Made by a program: the position numbers and the translations under genes. A stretch of 64,000 nucleotides of DNA from contig NZ_JAGHZS010000004.1 of the NCBI RefSeq assembly GCF_017745275.1, positions 310,001 to 374,000 on the forward strand, in the 5' to 3' direction. A model generated the notes under the pieces. That model had not been told where the DNA came from. It saw only the letters and a program-made list of their open reading frames with translations, and ran no database searches. Shown here in pieces: positions 26,929-34,917 of this stretch; within the stretch, counting starts at the first letter, position 1, and each line of letters begins with the position of its first letter. The DNA is from Chitinophaga sp. (GTDB lineage Bacteria; Bacteroidota; Bacteroidia; Chitinophagales; Chitinophagaceae).

Positions 26929-26994
26929 AATAAGGAGGAAAAGCCACTGTTAATGCCACTGGCTGCCGGCAAAAATCTATATTTTAAAGCACAT

Positions 26995-27552
26995 TTACAA
27001 GACCTTCAGCCCCGCTTTTGTGCCCAAATGGGTATTTACCTGTATGGGAGCCGGTTTTACCTTTACAGCGCTATTAACCGTATTATGCACGCTGCCGTTT
27101 ACATGATTGCCGGCAGCGGCCTTTATGCTACTGTTTACACTACCGTTTGCACTGCCATTTACACTATTGTTAACCGTGTTATTTACGCTGCTGTTAACAC
27201 TGCTGTTTACGCTGGAAGCGGTGGCAGCTGTTACGGTTGCGGCCTGCCGGGAATCAGCTGCGGCATGTTGGATGACATTCGCAGTGGTTTGCGTTGAAAC
27301 GTCCGCTGCATGCGCTGCTGCTGCTTTAACCTCATGGGCCGTACTTACAGTAGTGTTGGTGGTGGCGGAAATGCCGGCTTTTGCAGCTCCGGCTGCTGTA
27401 CCTGTGGAAGCTCCTGCCCCGGCATTACTGCTTACCTGGCTGTTTGCCGGACCAATTACTACTACATTGGCGCTGGTTTTAACATTCGCGTCCTGGGCGA
27501 AAGCAACGCCTGAACATAAAGCTGCGACGGTTGCTAATACGATTGTTTTCAT
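26995..27552 (-). CDS. Exported low-complexity protein with Val-Asn-Ser tetrapeptide repeats
   Basis: This 185-residue protein has a clear signal peptide (MKTIVLATVAALCSGVAFAQ). The body is Ala/Ser/Thr/Asn-rich. From residue 115 to 166 a four-residue repeat of the form VNSS/VNNT/VNGS recurs about ten times, with the DNA repeating in 12-bp units at 27055-27210. No family is recognised. The composition suggests an extended surface or periplasmic filament or a glycosylated stalk (inference). It is on the same strand as the kinase operon, 66 bp upstream of the proline-rich gene. The repeat may vary in length between strains. The 239 bp upstream (27553-27791) show nothing recognisable. Confidence 0.6.
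   Translation of the reverse strand: MKTIVLATVAALCSGVAFAQDANVKTSANVVVIGPANSQVSSNAGAGASTGTAAGAAKAGISATTNTTVSTAHEVKAAAAHAADVSTQTTANVIQHAAADSRQAATVTAATASSVNSSVNSSVNNTVNNSVNGSANGSVNSSIKAAAGNHVNGSVHNTVNSAVKVKPAPIQVNTHLGTKAGLKVL
27055..27210 (-). repeat. 12-bp tandem repeat tract encoding VNSS units
   Basis: Imperfect 12-bp units encode tetrapeptides of the VN[SNG][ST] type, with a seven-codon interruption near the middle (IKAAAGNH). The period is a multiple of three, so slippage would change repeat number without breaking the frame. Confidence 0.7.
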
Positions 27553-27791
27553 AATTGCTGATTTGATGATAGGACAAAACTATCGGCCAAAGATGAAGCG
27601 AAAATGAAAAACGGGATCTTCCGCTTAAATTTCTCCCATAAATCTCATATTAAAATCAAATCTTATAGTGGTAGCATTTAATGTGGCCGAGGCACAGGGG
27701 TGGTTAACAAAAACTTTTGACCTCATAGGAATAGCTTCAAACCATATGAATGCAACATAAAACGGGAGCCGGCATCTTTAATTCACTTTCG

Positions 27792-28466
27792 TCAATTGTC
27801 CAGCGATTTGAATACCAGGTGTTGTAGAAATTCAACTAATGGTCTTACTGCTTTGGATTTGCCAAAATCAGTTAAACGCGGCAGGTATTCTTTGAAGTAC
27901 ATCTGCCGGTGAGCGGTTTCTATTAAGGTACTTGCCAATGAATGTGGAAATGCAAACTCAGGATTTAACTCCAGGAAAATCTCCGCAATGCGATGGCAAA
28001 GATCTTTATAGGGTTTGAATAACATAGACCTGTTATCTTCCGTAACATTCTTTGTAAGATAGGCTTTGTCGCCTTCACAGATGACTATGCCGTGCAAAAT
28101 ATTTTTGTCAATGTGCTCCACAATAAATTTGTCCTGCACATCAAATGTCAGCAACTTTATAACAATATCTATCTTTTCTCTTGGATGTTTGAGGTTGTTA
28201 GTGTGAAATATCAACTGGTATTCCAGCCATGTCCAGAACCAGGTAGTAATATAGGTAAGTAACCGGTGCTTGTTTTCAAAATACCGGTAGATGCTGGCCT
28301 CTGTAGTGCCGATTTCTGTCGCCAGCTTTTTAAAAGTAAAATCCTCAAAGCCTATATCATGTATCAGTTTTATACCATGCTTAATGATATTACGACCCAG
28401 TTCCGTACTCTCCGGATCTCTTAAGTAAAGCCTGGCATTCATTTTTATCTGCAACTGCAGCTCCAT
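27792..28466 (-). CDS. TetR-family transcriptional regulator
   Basis: This 224-residue regulator has an N-terminal TetR HTH (about 18-65, with FTFKKLATEIGTTEASIYRYFENKHRLL) and an unrecognised helical ligand domain. It is divergent from purK, with 131 bp between starts. The gap holds a palindrome centred at 28549 and a -7-like TATCTTTG at 28573-28580. The regulator may control itself and possibly purK-purE (inference). The effector is unknown. Confidence 0.85.
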   Translation of the reverse strand: MELQLQIKMNARLYLRDPESTELGRNIIKHGIKLIHDIGFEDFTFKKLATEIGTTEASIYRYFENKHRLLTYITTWFWTWLEYQLIFHTNNLKHPREKIDIVIKLLTFDVQDKFIVEHIDKNILHGIVICEGDKAYLTKNVTEDNRSMLFKPYKDLCHRIAEIFLELNPEFAFPHSLASTLIETAHRQMYFKEYLPRLTDFGKSKAVRPLVEFLQHLVFKSLDN

Positions 28467-28538
28467 ACTTAAATAATTAGTTGGCTAAAGTACGATTTAA
28501 TAGTAGACTCCTCTCCGTTTTTATAATTTACTATAAAC

Positions 28539-28559
28539 AATAATAGTATTACTATCATT
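28539..28559. promoter_or_regulatory. Putative TetR operator palindrome
   Basis: ATAGTA-T-TACTAT forms a perfect 6-bp inverted repeat around one base, and flanking AAT/ATT extend it with one mismatch on each side. It lies between the TetR gene and purK, close to where a -33 element would be relative to the TATCTTTG motif. Binding by the adjacent TetR protein is inferred. Confidence 0.5.
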
Positions 28560-28572
28560 AAAAATAGTTTTA

Positions 28573-28580
28573 TATCTTTG
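28573..28580 (+). promoter_or_regulatory. Bacteroidota-type -7 element before purK
   Basis: TATCTTTG matches the TAnnTTTG -7 consensus of Bacteroidota sigma-ABfr and sits 18 bp before the purK ATG at 28598. No clear TTG -33 box is seen at the ideal distance. The leader would be very short. Confidence 0.5.
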
Positions 28581-28597
28581 CGTCGCAATTGAAGATT

Positions 28598-29716
28598 ATG
28601 CTTGAAAATTCGAAATTAGGAATCCTGGGAGGCGGTCAGCTGGGAGCAATGATTATACGGCATGCGATAGATCTTGGCCTCCATATTTCGGTGATGGACA
28701 AAGACCCGTTAGCGCCTTGTTCACGTTACACTTCTTCTTTTTTCACCGGTGATCCGGCTTCTTTTGATGATGTATTGGAATTTGGCAGGGACCTCGATGT
28801 TATTACAATAGAAAAGGAAGCTGTAAATATCAAGGCTTTGCGCCAGCTCGAAAAGCAAGGGGTAAAAGTTTTTCCGGCACCCGATACTATTGAGGTAATA
28901 CAGGATAAATTTACACAAAAGCAGTTCTTACAGTCACATCATATACCTGTGGTACCTGGTGAAGCCATCGGGGGTAAAAATGACCTGTATCAATACGAAC
29001 AAAAACTACCTGTTTGTCTTAAAAAGCGTCGCGACGGATACGATGGATATGGAGTAATGGTTTTGAGAACAAAGGAAGATATACTATCTGCTTTTGATGC
29101 ACCATGTGTGGTAGAAGAATTAGTTGATATAAAACAGGAAATTTCTGTAATCGTAGCGAGAAACGAGGCGGGCGTTATAAAATGCTATGACCCCGTGTTG
29201 ATGGTCTTTTCTGAAGAAAAGTTCATACTTGACCACCAGATAGCACCTGCCCGGATAGACAAAGAACTCCAGGAAAAGGCAATATCGATCGCTAAAGATA
29301 TAGCAGATGCGTTGAAGCTGGTAGGTATTCTTGCTGTAGAAATCTTCGTTACAAAAGACAATGAACTTTTGGTAAATGAACTGGCGCCAAGGCCCCACAA
29401 TAGCGGCCACCATACGATAGAAGCCAGCACTACCTCACAATATGAACAATTACTCCGTGCCGTACTCGGACTGCCGCTGGGCGATACGGAGCTTCGCTTC
29501 CCGTCTATAATGATGAATATACTGGAAAGCACCTCATTAAATGCTGACAGGCAGGCAAAGGTGAAGCGGCTCCTGGACATACCCGAAGCACATCTTCACT
29601 GGTATGGAAAAGAAGGGAAAAGACCCGGCCGGAAAGTGGGGCATTTAACTGTCACAGACAATACCATCGAAAACGTTATTGCGAAAGCTGAAACAATACG
29701 AAAAATTTTAAATTAA
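28598..29716 (+). CDS. purK: 5-(carboxyamino)imidazole ribonucleotide synthase
   Basis: This 372-residue ATP-grasp enzyme of de novo purine synthesis makes N5-CAIR from AIR, ATP and bicarbonate. Visible features are the N-terminal [11 protein letters not shown], the FTQKQFL and [12 protein letters not shown] segments of the ATP-grasp, EEFV-like [15 protein letters not shown] and the [17 protein letters not shown] signature with substrate and metal residues. The ATG at 28598-28600 is preferred over the upstream TTG in the same frame. purE starts 5 bp after the stop, and a carbonic anhydrase follows. Confidence 0.96.
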   Translation: MLENSKLGILGGGQLGAMIIRHAIDLGLHISVMDKDPLAPCSRYTSSFFTGDPASFDDVLEFGRDLDVITIEKEAVNIKALRQLEKQGVKVFPAPDTIEVIQDKFTQKQFLQSHHIPVVPGEAIGGKNDLYQYEQKLPVCLKKRRDGYDGYGVMVLRTKEDILSAFDAPCVVEELVDIKQEISVIVARNEAGVIKCYDPVLMVFSEEKFILDHQIAPARIDKELQEKAISIAKDIADALKLVGILAVEIFVTKDNELLVNELAPRPHNSGHHTIEASTTSQYEQLLRAVLGLPLGDTELRFPSIMMNILESTSLNADRQAKVKRLLDIPEAHLHWYGKEGKRPGRKVGHLTVTDNTIENVIAKAETIRKILN

Positions 29717-29721
29717 AAAAT

Positions 29722-30216
29722 ATGCAACAAGTAGAGGTAGGCATCATTATGGGCAGTAGCTCCGATGCCCCTATCATGCGCCAGGCAATAGAGGTTTTAA
29801 AAAAGTTTGATATAGGCTACGAGTTTAGTGTTGTATCAGCACATCGCAGCCCTCAAAAAATGTTTGAATACGCCGCTACTGCTGAAGAACGTGGTTTGAA
29901 GATCATCATCGCGGGTGCTGGTGGTGCAGCGCATCTTCCAGGCATGGTGGCTGCTATTACTACGCTTCCTGTAATTGGTGTGCCTATTAAGTCTTCAAAC
30001 TCTCTCGACGGCTGGGATTCCCTCCTATCTATCGTACAGATGCCGGGTGACATTCCCGTTGCCACAGTAGGCGTTAATGGCGCGCGCAACGCAGGTTTAT
30101 TGGCAGTACAGATTTTAGGAACAGGTAACAGCGCACTCAGGAAAATGCTTGCAGCATTAAAAAAAGAAAATTACGATAAGGTTAGCAAGCAAAATGAAAC
30201 ATTAGATCAGATCTAA
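29722..30216 (+). CDS. purE: N5-CAIR mutase (class I PurE)
   Basis: This 164-residue cytoplasmic enzyme converts N5-CAIR, made by PurK, to CAIR. The family signatures [12 protein letters not shown] and [12 protein letters not shown], with the catalytic His, are present, as is [13 protein letters not shown]. The length matches class I PurE, which forms octamers. It is cotranscribed with purK. Confidence 0.96.
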   Translation: MQQVEVGIIMGSSSDAPIMRQAIEVLKKFDIGYEFSVVSAHRSPQKMFEYAATAEERGLKIIIAGAGGAAHLPGMVAAITTLPVIGVPIKSSNSLDGWDSLLSIVQMPGDIPVATVGVNGARNAGLLAVQILGTGNSALRKMLAALKKENYDKVSKQNETLDQI

Positions 30217-30248
30217 TAGGAAGGTTTCGCCAGTTTCTTTAATGCTAT

Positions 30249-30288
30249 GGCAGGTAGGCCGGTTAATTCCAATACCTGCCTGCCGGCC
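30249..30288 (+). other. Alternative hairpins between purE and carbonic anhydrase
   Basis: GGCAGGTA (30249-30256) can pair with TACCTGCC (30273-30280), and GGCCGG (30257-30262) can pair with CCGGCC (30283-30288). Because the second stem's 3' arm lies outside the first stem, the two pairings exclude each other or form a pseudoknot. It could be a weak terminator or a processing site within the 107-bp gap. Confidence 0.35.
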
Positions 30289-30323
30289 GCTGAACTTAGT
30301 AGCACCACTTCAAAACTTAAAAC

Positions 30324-30953
30324 ATGTACAAGCATTCCAGGGAATCCCAAAGCAGCCTTACACCCGCAATGGCGCTTCAGTATCTTAAAGAAGGCAACTT
30401 ACGTTTTGTCAATAACCTGAGGGCCAATAGAGATCTGTTAAGCCAGGTAAACGCTACAAGGGACGGCCAGTATCCATTTGCTACAGTACTTAGCTGCATG
30501 GATTCACGTACCTCTGTAGAACTTGTCTTTGATCAGGGGTTGGGAGATATATTCAGCATACGCATTGCTGGTAATGTTCTCAACCAGGATATTCTTGGTA
30601 GCATGGAGTTCGGCACACAACTGGCTGGCTCAAAAATAATCGTTGTCCTCGGGCATACGCAATGCGGCGCTATCAAAGGCGCCTGCGATGGTGTACAGCT
30701 CGGGAATCTTACGCCATTACTGGAGAAGATAAAGCCGGCTATCGATAGTGAGACATCTACCCCGGCTGAAAACAGGAACGGAAAGAATGCTGCCTTTGTA
30801 AAGAATGTAACAGAAAATAACGTGCGCCAGGTAATAAAACAGCTAAAATCAGAAAGTCCCATTATAACAAAACTGGCTGATAGTGGCGCTATTATGCTGG
30901 TAGGCGGTATCTACCACCTGGAAACCGGGGCAGTAACTTTCTTTGAGGAATAG
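30324..30953 (+). CDS. can: Beta-class carbonic anhydrase
   Basis: This 209-residue zinc enzyme interconverts CO2 and bicarbonate. Zinc ligands are visible as Cys and Asp-Arg in LSCMDSRTSVE and as His and Cys in LGHTQCGAIKG. The position downstream of purK-purE on the same strand fits supply of bicarbonate to PurK (inference). A hairpin terminator at 31004-31038 follows. No signal peptide, so cytoplasmic. Confidence 0.92.
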   Translation: MYKHSRESQSSLTPAMALQYLKEGNLRFVNNLRANRDLLSQVNATRDGQYPFATVLSCMDSRTSVELVFDQGLGDIFSIRIAGNVLNQDILGSMEFGTQLAGSKIIVVLGHTQCGAIKGACDGVQLGNLTPLLEKIKPAIDSETSTPAENRNGKNAAFVKNVTENNVRQVIKQLKSESPIITKLADSGAIMLVGGIYHLETGAVTFFEE

Positions 30954-31003
30954 TGCTCAGTTATACATAAGCCATCGCCATCAAAATAGTCAAATTAACC
31001 AGG

Positions 31004-31038
31004 AGCAATGAAAGTCTGTAACAAAGACTTTCATTGCT
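31004..31038. terminator. Bidirectional terminator between carbonic anhydrase and lyase genes
   Basis: AGCAATGAAAGTCT (31004-31017) pairs perfectly with 31025-31038 around a 7-base loop. It lies between the convergent stop codons at 30953 and 31041. Confidence 0.75.
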
Positions 31039-31040
31039 GC

Positions 31041-33032
31041 CTACATCCTGACCCGTACAGTAGTACTACCGGAAATATTCGCAGCAGCCCCCACTCCTAT
31101 GAGAGCCGCTCTCCGGGCAGGCCAGTCAATGGTTCCCAACTCCTCCCAGTCAATCCCATTGTAGGACCCGCACCCTTTTATAAGGTTACCTGAGCGTGTA
31201 ACTTTCAACCAATAGGCGCCTGTCAAACGGCCATAGGTAACAGCAGGCTCCCTCAACGGTTGCTGTGCTAAAACAGCTACAGCAGCTCCCGGCTGTTTTC
31301 GTTGCATCAGTTGCACCATCCACTGCGGCGCCTCAATGTCCTTTGCTTTACCCGGGTAAAGCATCCAGGCAGCAAAAGTACTGGCTGGTTCCTGATTGGA
31401 TCTGATCATCAGGCCCACAGCCGTAAATTGAGAACTGGGTTGCGGACACACCCGGATAATCACTTCTTCATTTTTCTTCAGTTTTCTATAGGTATAGTTT
31501 AAAGCAGTTGGTAAACTATCCGTAAACCTGCCTCCTGCTTCTATCCGTAGCTCGTTACCATCGTATTGCGCATAGCCGGATGTTTCGGTATTCCCAATGT
31601 CGGTATTGTGCCACCCCAGAGGAAGCCCGCCGCCGGCAAGAGATACCGGCAATGAGGCCGCCGATTCCCTTCCATCCTGAATACCGGTAACCGTGTAATA
31701 AAATATCACACCTTCTTTCACACTACTGTCGCGGAAAAAATTTCCTGCAGTAACACCTGCTTTTACATAGTGACCCTTTTTATTTTCCGCACGCCTGATA
31801 ACATAAGACGAAGCACCGCGGAGGCTCACCCATGTCAACAGCCCGGTATCAGTAGTGGCCCGTAACACCAATCCCGCCGGCCTCTCCACAGAGAAATTAA
31901 CGGTATCCATTTTATCAATGACCGGGCTAATAGTATAGAATAAAGTACCATAGCCGGGGTGATCTGCACCCGGAGTTCCCGGCCCTTCCGGCCGCAGCTT
32001 ATCCGCTGCCGCTTTTGTAAATGGAGCCGGTAGACCCATTCTATTTACATAATGATTATACACCTGTTCATATACTGCACGCAGCTTTCCACGCGCTGCT
32101 TCCGAAGGACGCGTATGACGATATTTCCCGGTGCGGTCGATCATAGGCGTGTAGGGTATATCGTTATAACCCAGGTTGTACTTAGCTGTGTACTCAAACC
32201 CTTTCAACAGGCGGTTGTTAGCATAAGCATATAGATCTAACCCCTGATGCCAGGCCATTTCACAGCATTCGGCCAGCATGCCGATTCCGAGCTGCGTATG
32301 TGCCTGATCTCTTCCTGTTTCCTGCACCTGTCCTTCATCATTGATAATATAATGGGTAAGACTCCCGTTACCCCAGCCATTTACATAATAGCGAACCGCC
32401 TTCTCAAAAATTTCATGGTCATTACAAAAAATGCCGATGGCCATCACCGTTTTAAGCGCTGCATCATCCCAGTTGCCATTGGCAAACGGTGCATATTCGG
32501 CAATAACAGGATAGATTACACGGAGAAAATGTTGTTCTGTACGTTTCACAGCGGCAGCAGACCAGCCGGCATCACTGTATCTCATGATCTCTGCGGCATT
32601 CACCATTTTAAAGGGCCCCAGGCCGGCCATCAGCACCGCATCCCTCCCGATTACGGACTGCAGTGTATCACTCCAGGCATCAATGATGCGGATAGCCGTT
32701 TGCGCATAACGTTTATCGCCGGTAATAGCCCACATCACAGCATTCTGATAGGCTGCATTGGCATCACTGTCGTAATCCGAATGGCCTATGGAAGGATTCC
32801 GTCCTACTTCCCGTAGCGGCCCTTTCAACTGGTAATCACAGTGAGAGAAAGGGCTTTCTTTAAACACTAGAAAACCTTCGTATATGGGTGACCGTTGCTG
32901 CGCAACTGCAGCTCCCATCCTCCGTAAATCCTCCCTGCTGTGCAGCAAGCCCGGGTGCACAAATGCCGGCGTCTGCGCGGACGTTGACATTCTTATCGCA
33001 AAAAAAAATAAAAATATCAGCGCTCTACTCAT
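31041..33032 (-). CDS. Alginate-lyase-superfamily protein with FN3 and C-terminal beta-sandwich (lyase 1)
   Basis: This 663-residue exported protein starts at the ATG 33030-33032, overlapping the GH97 stop by 8 bp (ATGAGTAG), so translation is coupled. After the signal peptide (ALIFLFFFAIRMSTSAQ) comes an all-alpha (alpha/alpha)-toroid domain of the alginate_lyase superfamily (about 20-370). It contains FVHPGLLHS, NGNWDDA and the family motif QETGRDQAH. A fibronectin-III-like region follows at about 380-465, then a laminin-like or DUF1349-like sandwich to the end. Polysaccharide lyases with this fold include PL5 and the glucuronan/alginate lyases of PL38 (family knowledge), so a uronic-acid polymer is plausible. 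Two relatives occur at 60858 and 63034. Substrate not determined. Confidence 0.75.
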   Translation of the reverse strand: MSRALIFLFFFAIRMSTSAQTPAFVHPGLLHSREDLRRMGAAVAQQRSPIYEGFLVFKESPFSHCDYQLKGPLREVGRNPSIGHSDYDSDANAAYQNAVMWAITGDKRYAQTAIRIIDAWSDTLQSVIGRDAVLMAGLGPFKMVNAAEIMRYSDAGWSAAAVKRTEQHFLRVIYPVIAEYAPFANGNWDDAALKTVMAIGIFCNDHEIFEKAVRYYVNGWGNGSLTHYIINDEGQVQETGRDQAHTQLGIGMLAECCEMAWHQGLDLYAYANNRLLKGFEYTAKYNLGYNDIPYTPMIDRTGKYRHTRPSEAARGKLRAVYEQVYNHYVNRMGLPAPFTKAAADKLRPEGPGTPGADHPGYGTLFYTISPVIDKMDTVNFSVERPAGLVLRATTDTGLLTWVSLRGASSYVIRRAENKKGHYVKAGVTAGNFFRDSSVKEGVIFYYTVTGIQDGRESAASLPVSLAGGGLPLGWHNTDIGNTETSGYAQYDGNELRIEAGGRFTDSLPTALNYTYRKLKKNEEVIIRVCPQPSSQFTAVGLMIRSNQEPASTFAAWMLYPGKAKDIEAPQWMVQLMQRKQPGAAVAVLAQQPLREPAVTYGRLTGAYWLKVTRSGNLIKGCGSYNGIDWEELGTIDWPARRAALIGVGAAANISGSTTVRVRM

Positions 33033-34866
33033 GATTACCTGGTCTGAAAATGAATGCCTGTCCACCTTTAGCCAATAACTTTACCGGTACCCTGTCTCCG
33101 CTGGTAAGCCGCATGGTTCGCTTACGAATAGATTGATTTCCGTCATCTTCATAAACAGTTACGATGTAGGAAACACCGGGCTTGAGGAAAGACAGCTTCA
33201 GCTCTGCCTGCCAGTCGTTCAGACCCGCCGCGCAGCCAAGGTACCAGGTATCTCCTTTCCTTCTCGCTATAGCTATACCTTTACCGATATCCCCCGCCAG
33301 GTAATGCGATTCATTCCAGGTAGTGGGCACGTAGTCGTAGAATTCAATCTCTTCTTCATTGGTATAATCATTAGGCTGACCATACCAGAATATGGCCTGC
33401 AGCGGGCTATAATAAACTACGCTCAGCGCCAGCTGCTGTCCCTTTGAAACTTTGATATGCTTTGAAAAATCATATTTTGAGTTAGGGAAACAATAAGTAT
33501 AATCTGCAGCGCCGGCAAAATAACGGGTGAAGGGAAGCGTGGTAGTATGAAAAGCATCCGGACTGTTTTCATTCCCCCTGATACCTTCCTGTGTTAACAA
33601 TGCCGGGTAGGTACTGCTAAGGCCGGTGGGTTTATAATTATCGTGGATGTTAAGTATAAAGCCATATTGCTGCACCTTTTTTATTGCCTGTGATAACCAG
33701 GTGAGGCCGGATTGGGTAAGCCCATCTACAAAACCGAATTTAAGACCCGCCACACCCCACTGTTTATAAAGCGGAAGAATAGTATCCAGTTTGGCTTTCA
33801 GTCCTATATAATTTACATACAGTATAACGCCGACCTGGTGCTTTCTGCCGTATGCAATCACTTTCGGCATATCGATGGCCGGAATTACCTGGGTGGGATC
33901 AGACGACGAGCGGAACTCAGCCCCATACCATCCTGCATCAAACATGATATACTGAAAATGATGCTTCACCGCAAAATCGATGCAATCCAGGCCGCTCTGT
34001 GTATTCAGTTGAGCGCGGATAAGTTTACCAGGTTTGATCCACGAGAAATCTCCCGGTCCGGGGGCATCTGCCAGCTTTGTATTCAGGCTGCGGCAGTGAG
34101 CGAGGGCAATAGCAGAAGTGGCCACACTCAAGGTTCTCCACGGTGTTTTTATATTTCCATGAAACAGCACGGCAGTATCCCTCGGAAATTTTATCATCAG
34201 CGTATTACCATCTATGCCCCGGGCCAATTCCGCTTTCGTATAGTTTAAGTTCACGGCCTCTCCTACCTGGTAATAATTTCCTGCTGATTCCATGGTGACC
34301 GGCAGGTCTGTAGTAGTACGGAAAGTATCCGCCCGCGTTGGCGTAAAAATAGATTCTTCATTATATTGATACAGCAGCGGAGAAGCAGGAAATGAGAAGG
34401 TAGTAAATTCACGGAGCCTGTGTTGCATGGTGTCTGCCACGGCTACTGTGTACCGGAAGGCGATGCTGCTGTCCATTACACGAAAATCGATGATCACAGG
34501 AAGGCCTGCAGTTGTTTTCAGATACAACTTCGCCTGCTGATAAATACAAAACAGCGTATCCTGCTCCCCCAGCGGAGTTGCAATGGATTCCTGGTGACGT
34601 ACGGGTTTATCATACCGGGTAATTTTGGCGTTGCTCAAAGAAACGCCGTCAATGGCAATATCCAGTGCTGACCAACCTGTAATTTTTTTTCCTTTGAAAG
34701 ATAACTGGTAACCGGGCTTTCCACCCGGCGCGCTGATCGACAACACCGTCGTGTTGCCGGGAGATGTTATAGAATATATCTTTTGAGCGGAAAGCGGCCC
34801 ATGCAGCAACAGGCAGGTAAGCCCCGGTATGCCCAATGATTTTAATAAAGAAAACATTTTATTCAT
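33025..34866 (-). CDS. GH97 family glycoside hydrolase
   Basis: This exported enzyme of about 613 residues has the GH97 layout: N-terminal beta-super-sandwich (about 30-260), TIM barrel (about 265-540) and C-terminal sandwich. The start is the ATG at 34864-34866; a TTG two codons earlier is less likely. Motifs include FDAGWYG, LKFGFVDG, NIHDNYKPTG and TQEGIRGNE. GH97 contains retaining alpha-galactosidases with an Asp nucleophile and inverting alpha-glucosidases with two Glu bases. Here the usual retaining Asp position appears as Gly (KFGF), and the inverting NAHE-type Glu appears as Asp (NIHD). The mechanism is therefore unclear. It is the middle gene of a GH28-like, GH97, lyase operon. Confidence 0.85.
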   Translation of the reverse strand: MNKMFSLLKSLGIPGLTCLLLHGPLSAQKIYSITSPGNTTVLSISAPGGKPGYQLSFKGKKITGWSALDIAIDGVSLSNAKITRYDKPVRHQESIATPLGEQDTLFCIYQQAKLYLKTTAGLPVIIDFRVMDSSIAFRYTVAVADTMQHRLREFTTFSFPASPLLYQYNEESIFTPTRADTFRTTTDLPVTMESAGNYYQVGEAVNLNYTKAELARGIDGNTLMIKFPRDTAVLFHGNIKTPWRTLSVATSAIALAHCRSLNTKLADAPGPGDFSWIKPGKLIRAQLNTQSGLDCIDFAVKHHFQYIMFDAGWYGAEFRSSSDPTQVIPAIDMPKVIAYGRKHQVGVILYVNYIGLKAKLDTILPLYKQWGVAGLKFGFVDGLTQSGLTWLSQAIKKVQQYGFILNIHDNYKPTGLSSTYPALLTQEGIRGNENSPDAFHTTTLPFTRYFAGAADYTYCFPNSKYDFSKHIKVSKGQQLALSVVYYSPLQAIFWYGQPNDYTNEEEIEFYDYVPTTWNESHYLAGDIGKGIAIARRKGDTWYLGCAAGLNDWQAELKLSFLKPGVSYIVTVYEDDGNQSIRKRTMRLTSGDRVPVKLLAKGGQAFIFRPGNHE

Positions 34867-34917
34867 TTCCAATTTTTATCGGTTAATCAATTGCGGGCAG
34901 GTGGCCCGTCTACAGGG

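Noticed and set aside
27107-27607. 166-codon hydrophobic plus-strand frame
   Set aside because: Antisense of the VNSS repeat gene; its Leu-rich repeats are the reverse complement of the 12-bp units.
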